A stretch of DNA of 20,896 bases from DRGT01 sp035685445 (GTDB lineage Archaea > Thermoproteota > Nitrososphaeria > Nitrososphaerales > Nitrosopumilaceae). The notes under the pieces are model-generated. The model worked only from the letters and a program-made list of their open reading frames with translations. It was not told where the DNA came from and did no database searches. A program made the translations under genes and the position numbers. Location of the stretch: the NCBI GenBank assembly GCA_035685445.1, contig DASSAK010000007.1, positions 1-20,896 of the forward strand, written 5' to 3'. How positions within the stretch are numbered: the first letter of the stretch is position 1; the number at the start of each line of letters is the position of its first letter. Below, one piece after another: positions 20,442 through 20,896 of the stretch.

Positions 20442-20896
20442 TTGATTGAAGAATTTTTTAAAATAACTGCAAATTTAAAAAAAATCCCAAGAAAAGGTTG
20501 GACCACAAAACTTGGAATCACTACTCCTGAATCCGTTGCTGATCACACTTTTTCAATGTCAATCATAGCAATGGTGCTGGCAGATTTACAAAAATTAGAT
20601 ACTCATAAAGTTTTGAAAATGAGTCTTCTTCATGATATTGCAGAATCTGCAATAGGAGATATTACTCCTGATGAAATGCTAAAAAAAGAAAAAGCTGAAT
20701 TGGAAAATAAAACCATTAGTAAAATTCTAAGTAATCTGCCTGATGATTTGGCAAAAAAATATCTTTTCATTTGGAAAGAATATGTTGAGAGTGAAACTGA
20801 CGAGGCAAAACTTGTTCATGAAGTTGATAAATTGGAAATGGTAATTCAGGGAACCTTATACTTGACTAAAGACATTAAAAAAGAAAAACTAGAACC
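20442..20896 (+). CDS. HD-domain phosphohydrolase, YfbR/HDDC2-like (C-terminus cut by window edge)
   Basis: A metal-dependent HD hydrolase; 151 codons are visible and the frame is open at the right edge. The metal-binding set is His35 in SVADHTFSM, His64-Asp65 in SLLHDIAES and Asp129 in HEVDKLEM, in the spacing of the HD superfamily. The phrase LHDIAESAIGDITPDE is characteristic of the YfbR/HDDC2 branch, which removes phosphate from deoxynucleoside 5'-monophosphates in known bacterial members. The start is TTG; no ATG or GTG lies between it and the upstream in-frame stop. It follows the C2H2 microprotein by two bases. Confidence 0.88.
   Translation, partial: MIEEFFKITANLKKIPRKGWTTKLGITTPESVADHTFSMSIIAMVLADLQKLDTHKVLKMSLLHDIAESAIGDITPDEMLKKEKAELENKTISKILSNLPDDLAKKYLFIWKEYVESETDEAKLVHEVDKLEMVIQGTLYLTKDIKKEKLE

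Noticed and set aside
1..20896. Search for insertion sequences, integrases, att sites or a CRISPR locus
   Set aside because: No transposase or integrase frame, no terminal inverted repeats around genes and no repeat arrays were seen; tRNA-Phe has no flanking duplicate of its 3' end within the window.

Overview
The window comes from an AT-rich, gene-dense archaeal genome, most likely a Nitrososphaerota (thaumarchaeal) ammonia oxidiser of the Nitrosopumilus/Nitrosarchaeum kind. This placement is an inference. It rests on a type II (archaeal) GAPDH, a mevalonate-pathway HMG-CoA synthase, a thiolase plus DUF35 pair, an Hjc-like resolvase, a DUF6659-like protein, stand-alone Lrp ligand-binding domains, and archaeal TATA elements about 27 bp upstream of start codons. 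No ammonia-oxidation gene or rRNA is present to confirm it.

Layout. Positions 1-856 hold HMG-CoA synthase, truncated by the left edge. Then come a membrane-anchored DsbA-like protein, a 40-residue ORF, type II GAPDH, a CorC/CNNM-type transporter and threonine synthase (to about 5.8 kb). From 5.9 to 8.3 kb lie mostly unassigned proteins: a helical protein, two convergent Cys-rich microproteins, two charged proteins and an Hjc-like nuclease. From 8.3 to 10.7 kb is a minus-strand operon of F420/flavin oxidoreductase, thiolase and DUF35 protein, joined by ATGA overlaps. From 10.8 to 15.2 kb lie a 47-residue ORF, a sugar nucleotidyltransferase, a DedA membrane protein with an overlapping Zn-ribbon microprotein, a small membrane protein, PurK and IlvA. 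At 15.3 kb there is a strong candidate for an unannotated structured small RNA with its own promoter. From 15.4 to 18.8 kb are an unknown 279-residue protein, a Zn-ribbon microprotein followed directly by a class III nucleotidyl cyclase, another Cys-containing microprotein, a coiled-coil protein, a DUF6659-like protein and a VOC protein. From 18.8 kb to the end are two overlapping Lrp-type RAM domains, a Lys-rich protein, tRNA-Phe(GAA), a PduO-type cobalamin adenosyltransferase, a C2H2 finger microprotein and an HD hydrolase cut by the right edge.

Most genes are housekeeping metabolism: mevalonate pathway, gluconeogenesis, Thr to 2-oxobutyrate to Ile, purines, adenosylcobalamin and disulfide chemistry. 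The less ordinary content is a set of six tiny putative metal-binding proteins of 35-48 residues, the hairpin RNA, shared palindromic TATA boxes between divergent genes, and a repeated pattern of convergent genes whose stop codons overlap. TATA-to-start spacing of about 25-29 bp recurs, which supports leaderless transcripts and several GTG and TTG starts.
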